Shown here piece after piece: positions 5,432 to 6,051 of a stretch of DNA of 6,051 nucleotides. This DNA is from Cyanobacteria bacterium OH_CDB_20. Lineage in GTDB: Bacteria > Cyanobacteriota > Vampirovibrionia > Gastranaerophilales > Gastranaerophilaceae. The translations under genes and the position numbers were made by a program. The stretch is taken from the NCBI GenBank assembly GCA_023415935.1, contig JAEZIX010000065.1, positions 1 through 6,051 of the forward strand, given 5' to 3'. Position 1 is the stretch's first letter. Each line of letters begins with the position of its first letter. The notes under the pieces were generated by a model. That model saw only the letters and a list, made by a program, of their open reading frames with translations. It had not been told where the DNA came from and searched no databases.

Positions 5432-6051
5432 TTATTTTTTTCTAGCTTTATTTTTATTTACGTTTTTACTATTATTTCCATTTTTGCTTTTAAAGCTTTT
5501 TTTCTTTACTTCAGTATTATAAACTTTTTCGGTTTTTCTTCTATCATTTCTTTTCCTGAAATTTCTTTTAAAACCTCTATCTCTTTTAACTTCTTCTTCA
5601 GGAACTTCAAAAACAACGTTTCTGTTGATTTTCTTACCTTCTTTAGAAGTTGCAAATTTAAGTAAAGCAGCTGCAATGTCAGTGATAGAAAGGTTTTCTG
5701 CTTGCATAGCTTCAATATCATTTTTGTATTTTGTCAAATCGTCTTGTTCAGCGATTTTTCTGATTTTGTTAGAAAAATCTAAAAATCTTGCTTTATCTAA
5801 CTCTTCAACATTTGGAATTTCGTTCTTTTCAATTTTAATTCCATTTGCCTTTTCAATCTTCTTTAAAGTTGAAACTTGTCTTTTAGAAACGAAAGTAAAT
5901 GAAAGTCCTGATTTTCCGGCTCTTCCTGTTCTTCCGACTCTGTGGATGTAATCCTCATCATCTCTCGGCAAGTCATAATTAAAGACTGCTTCAATGTCTT
6001 TTACATCTATTCCTCTTCCTGCAACATCAGTTGCAACAAGAACTTTTATAC
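5432..6051 (-). CDS. DEAD-box ATP-dependent RNA helicase (DeaD/CshA type), C-terminal part
   Basis: The last 205 residues of a DEAD-box RNA helicase are visible; the N-terminal RecA domain with motifs Q to III lies beyond the right edge. The coding frame is open to the edge, so the product does not begin at any internal codon here. The second RecA domain shows motif V VATDVAGRGID (about 6037-6005) and motif VI HRVGRTGRAG (about 5944-5915) with its arginine fingers, followed by SGLSFTFVSKRQ. After the core come a charged helical region including LSITDIAAALLKFA, as in DeaD/CshA-like helicases, and a tail of some 50 residues dominated by Lys, Arg and Asn, expected to bind RNA. No DbpA-type RNA-binding domain is evident. 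Such enzymes unwind structured mRNA and assist ribosome assembly and cold growth. It is probably the first gene of a unit with the zinc-ribbon and the 32-residue basic protein. The exact subfamily is uncertain without the N-terminus. Confidence 0.93.
   Translation of the reverse strand, partial: IKVLVATDVAGRGIDVKDIEAVFNYDLPRDDEDYIHRVGRTGRAGKSGLSFTFVSKRQVSTLKKIEKANGIKIEKNEIPNVEELDKARFLDFSNKIRKIAEQDDLTKYKNDIEAMQAENLSITDIAAALLKFATSKEGKKINRNVVFEVPEEEVKRDRGFKRNFRKRNDRRKTEKVYNTEVKKKSFKSKNGNNSKNVNKNKARKK

Noticed and set aside
5426..5951. Open frames on both strands inside the helicase gene (plus 5426-5665 and 5625-5951, minus 5506-5721)
   Set aside because: They overlap the frame that encodes conserved helicase motif VI and the basic tail, and their residue composition reflects the A-rich tail codons.
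5432..5971. A separate short gene starting at the TTG at 5971
   Set aside because: The frame is open to the window edge and encodes helicase motif V upstream of that TTG, so the codon is an internal leucine.

Overview
The window is a low-GC stretch (roughly one third G+C by eye) of bacterial chromosome, densely coded on both strands. Typical AAGG-type ribosome binding sites, a signal-peptide metalloprotease, surface-sugar enzymes and a protein beginning with a Pro-rich leader that ends in VSFGA suggest a gut non-photosynthetic relative of cyanobacteria (Gastranaerophilales / Vampirovibrionia). The assignment rests mainly on my recollection that this VSFG-type leader is common in that lineage, so it is an inference, not a demonstration.

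Layout, left to right. Positions 1-1508 (minus strand) carry a two-gene unit: a secreted metzincin-type zinc protease with C-terminal TPRs (639-1508), followed after only 3 nt by a family 2 glycosyltransferase (635 to beyond the left edge), which starts at TTG with its ribosome binding site inside the end of the protease gene. A short divergent region (1509-1579) holds candidate overlapping promoters for this unit and for an NAD-dependent nucleotide-sugar epimerase on the plus strand (1580-2578). The epimerase stop overlaps by 4 nt the stop of a convergent, membrane-anchored SGNH-hydrolase-like protein (2575-3609, minus). The glycosyltransferase, epimerase and SGNH protein together look like part of a surface-glycan or cell-envelope locus.

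Positions 3741-4961 (plus) encode a 406-residue protein of unknown function with the VSFGA leader and a central array of imperfect ~20-residue helical repeats. It ends at a strong hairpin (4968-4992) that can terminate transcription from both sides.

Positions 5011-6051 (minus) form a likely RNA-remodelling operon: the C-terminal part of a DEAD-box RNA helicase (cut by the right edge), a 61-residue four-cysteine zinc-ribbon protein, and a previously easy-to-miss 32-residue very basic microprotein with an excellent ribosome binding site. The spacer in front of the microprotein contains two perfect stem-loops (13 bp and 9 bp) without U-tracts. There are no tRNA or rRNA genes, CRISPR arrays or insertion sequences that I can see, and no gene-free stretch longer than about 130 bases.
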